Shown in pieces: positions 62,754 through 64,000 of a stretch of DNA of 64,000 bases (its first letter is position 1; each line of letters starts with the position of its first letter). The notes beneath the pieces are model-generated. The model was not told where the DNA came from. It made no database searches and worked only from the letters and a program-made list of their open reading frames with translations. The position numbers and the translations under genes are program-made. Source of the DNA: an uncultured Alphaproteobacteria bacterium (lineage in GTDB: Bacteria > Pseudomonadota > Alphaproteobacteria > Rs-D84); NCBI GenBank assembly GCA_944392595.1, contig CALXXD010000001.1, positions 112,318 through 176,317 on the forward strand. Reading direction: 5' to 3'.

Positions 62754-63584
62754 ATGAGAGAGAAAAAATCAAACAATGTTAATGTTGCCAAAAAGCGTCG
62801 TGGCCGTGTGTGGCTGTGGTTATTTATCGTTGTTTTGGTAATTTGTGGTGCGGCAACTTGGGTGCTGTATGACGGCGGAATTATCGGCAAACACGGTATG
62901 ATAAACGGCGGATTTGTCGCTGAAACAGTTGCGCCTGCGCCTGTGGATACTGGGGTCGTCGCGGAAGAAAATGAAAATACAACGATTAAACCCGCGTGCG
63001 CAGTGGTGGAAGAAATTCTGTTGCGGGATATTGTGGATGATAAAGATCCAAATCCAGATTGGCAATATCAGGCGTCAAAAATTTATTCTGTTTTGGCGCA
63101 ATATGGTTGCCCGGAAAACGCCCAGTTCTTTACCGATATGGCTGTGCGCAAGCAGACAATTGCCCAGGGGTTGGAGGCTGCATACGGATACGAAAGCAAT
63201 GCCATGACGTCGATTGAATATCTGTATTCCGATGAAAGAATTTGCGAAACGATTGAAAAACGTGTGCTGAAAAATATAAACACATCCGCGTATCATTACA
63301 GTGAATTTTTGGATAATGCGAATACTTATGCGGTGCTGTATGAATATGGTTGCCGTGGGAACAGGGCGGCATATATGCGCGCGGCGTTGCGTGAATTGGG
63401 CGTGGCGGTGGCTTTGATGCCAACCGATAAAATGAACCGTGATGAAATCGTGAGTGTGGTTGAAATTTGCAAAAGCCTGGGGGTGGCCGAGGCCGCGCAC
63501 ATCATGCTGCAACGGTTAAAGGCCCGTGGGTATGATATGGAATTCTTGTTGGAAATGGAAGATATTATCCACGGAGTCAGATAA
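62754..63584 (+). CDS. Membrane-anchored Cys-containing protein, paralogue 2 (duplicated domain)
   Basis: 276 aa from the ATG preceded by AAAGGTG. Basic N-terminus, membrane helix (about 18-38), then two copies of a helical unit: CAVVEEILLRDI ... YSVLAQYGCPENAQFF and CETIEKRVLKNI ... YAVLYEYGCRGNRAAY. The second copy and the following LRELGVAVALMPTDKM ... FLLEMEDII match paralogue 1 at 61096. Each unit holds two Cys about 40 residues apart, likely a disulfide. Periplasmic; function unknown. Last gene of the cluster. Confidence 0.65.
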   Translation: MREKKSNNVNVAKKRRGRVWLWLFIVVLVICGAATWVLYDGGIIGKHGMINGGFVAETVAPAPVDTGVVAEENENTTIKPACAVVEEILLRDIVDDKDPNPDWQYQASKIYSVLAQYGCPENAQFFTDMAVRKQTIAQGLEAAYGYESNAMTSIEYLYSDERICETIEKRVLKNINTSAYHYSEFLDNANTYAVLYEYGCRGNRAAYMRAALRELGVAVALMPTDKMNRDEIVSVVEICKSLGVAEAAHIMLQRLKARGYDMEFLLEMEDIIHGVR

Positions 63585-63609
63585 TCTGATGTGGCCCTGT
63601 GAAAAATAC

Positions 63610-63637
63610 TTGCGTTTGGGTAAATTTAGTATATAAT
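63610..63637 (+). promoter_or_regulatory. Promoter of tRNA-Gly
   Basis: TTGCGT (63610-63615), 16-bp spacer, TATAAT (63632-63637), about 20 bp before the tRNA. Confidence 0.65.
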
Positions 63638-63657
63638 CACAGGGCTTTGAATTTGTT

Positions 63658-63732
63658 GCGGGCATAGTACAAAGGCTAGTATGCAAGCCTTCCAAGCTTG
63701 AAATGCGGGTTCGATTCCCGCTGCCCGCACCA
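63658..63732 (+). tRNA. tRNA-Gly (TCC)
   Basis: 75 nt with encoded CCA; acceptor GCGGGCA/TGCCCGC, anticodon stem CAAGC/GCTTG with loop CTTCCAA (TCC). Confidence 0.9.
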
Positions 63733-63846
63733 GAAACGGGATAGGGTGCCGATAAGTTGGGTAACCTTGCGATGCAAACATCAACTCGTTGCTAATAACG
63801 CAACTCGTTGTGTTTTTATACGCGCGGTTTCCCGCTGCCCGCACCA
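63715..63846 (+). repeat. Duplicated tRNA-Gly 3' end
   Basis: The last 18 nt of tRNA-Gly (63715-63732) recur exactly at 63829-63846, 114 bp downstream. The insert contains hairpins GTTGC/GCAAC and TTGC-GA-TGCAA. No gene. Confidence 0.75.
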
Positions 63847-63927
63847 AGGATTTTCACCGCAGCGAAGCAAGGGCTGAAAATCCATTGCCCACCGAAGCCT
63901 TTGGCGAAGGCGGGCGGAATAAAGATT
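63847..63927. repeat. Palindromic spacer between tRNA genes
   Basis: GGATTTTCA ... TGAAAATCC inverted repeat (about 63848-63882), then CGAAGCC/GGCTTCG-like and CCTTTGGCGAAGG dyads related to the repeat island at 37.4-38.2 kb. Confidence 0.5.
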
Positions 63928-64000
63928 GGGCGTGCGCCGGAGTTGGAGAGCCGGGGCAGACTGTAAATCTGTTGGCTTAAGCCTGAGGTGGTTCGAATCC
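63928..64000 (+). tRNA. tRNA-Tyr (GTA), truncated by window end
   Basis: Begins GGGCGTG; D-arm with CCGG/CCGG, anticodon stem CAGA/TCTG with loop CTGTAAA (GTA), a long variable arm (class II) and the T-arm start GGTTCGAATCC. The 3' end lies beyond the window; the 5' end is set to within a base or two. Confidence 0.8.

Overview
The window looks like chromosome from an uncultured, AT-rich, Gram-negative bacterium, most likely an alphaproteobacterium of the host-associated or gut type. The evidence is a lipid A pathway (lpxK, lpxC), Lol lipoprotein export, VirB3/VirB4 genes laid out as in Rickettsiales-like type IV secretion, alphaproteobacterial-type tRNA-Met, many lipobox proteins, and large Cys-rich surface proteins of a kind common in uncultured gut Alphaproteobacteria. 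The lineage call is inference; no rRNA is present.

Layout. 1-5.6 kb: end of topA, dnaG, ychF, a SufB/SufD-like protein, a metallopeptidase-like protein and rpmJ. 5.6-9.3 kb: an operator-rich intergenic region, then virB3, virB4 and a secreted HExxH protein. 9.3-11.3 kb: an ABC-F ATPase and a lipoprotein. 11.36-26.77 kb: a 15.4-kb integrative element in the 3' half of the initiator tRNA-fMet gene. It is bounded by 45-bp direct repeats and carries integrase, an excisionase-like HTH protein, a Rep-like protein, an FtsK-like fragment, a serine recombinase, and a defence-type cargo: KAP ATPase, RloB-like and RloA-like proteins, and a helicase/methyltransferase pair whose methylase motifs are divided between two coupled genes. 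26.9-30.0 kb: lipid A genes and a lipoprotein. 30.1-37.4 kb: R64-like type IVb pilus genes pilO-pilP-pilQ-pilR followed by a giant Cys-rich secreted protein. 37.4-38.2 kb: a repeat island. 38.2-43.9 kb: RusA-like nuclease, gyrB, a JAMM protein, an HhH glycosylase-like protein, ung and a PagL-like barrel. 44-46.4 kb: tRNA-Met, a tandem ArsR-type regulator, two membrane/helical proteins and tRNA-Thr. 46.5-48.4 kb: aspS behind a T-box riboswitch. 48.5-56.6 kb: AsmA-like protein, uvrB, tsaE, an ftsA-rpe fusion, ftsQ and a lipoprotein. 56.6-61.1 kb: a PilN-like secretin, lolC/E, an unknown gene and lolD. 61.1-63.6 kb: a cluster of four small membrane or secreted Cys-containing proteins with shared domains. 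63.6-64 kb: tRNA-Gly and the start of tRNA-Tyr.

Most striking: (1) a textbook T-box antiterminator (14-nt T-box, 7-nt bulge, UGGC matching the G73 of tRNA-Asp) before aspS, unexpected in a Gram-negative alphaproteobacterium-like genome; (2) the helicase/NPPY protein and its translationally coupled motif-I partner, which may rebuild one N6-adenine methyltransferase from two chains; (3) an FtsA-ribulose-phosphate epimerase fusion; (4) tRNA 3' ends duplicated 114-160 bp downstream of two tRNA genes.

All assignments are by eye from translated sequence and motif recognition; no database search was run.
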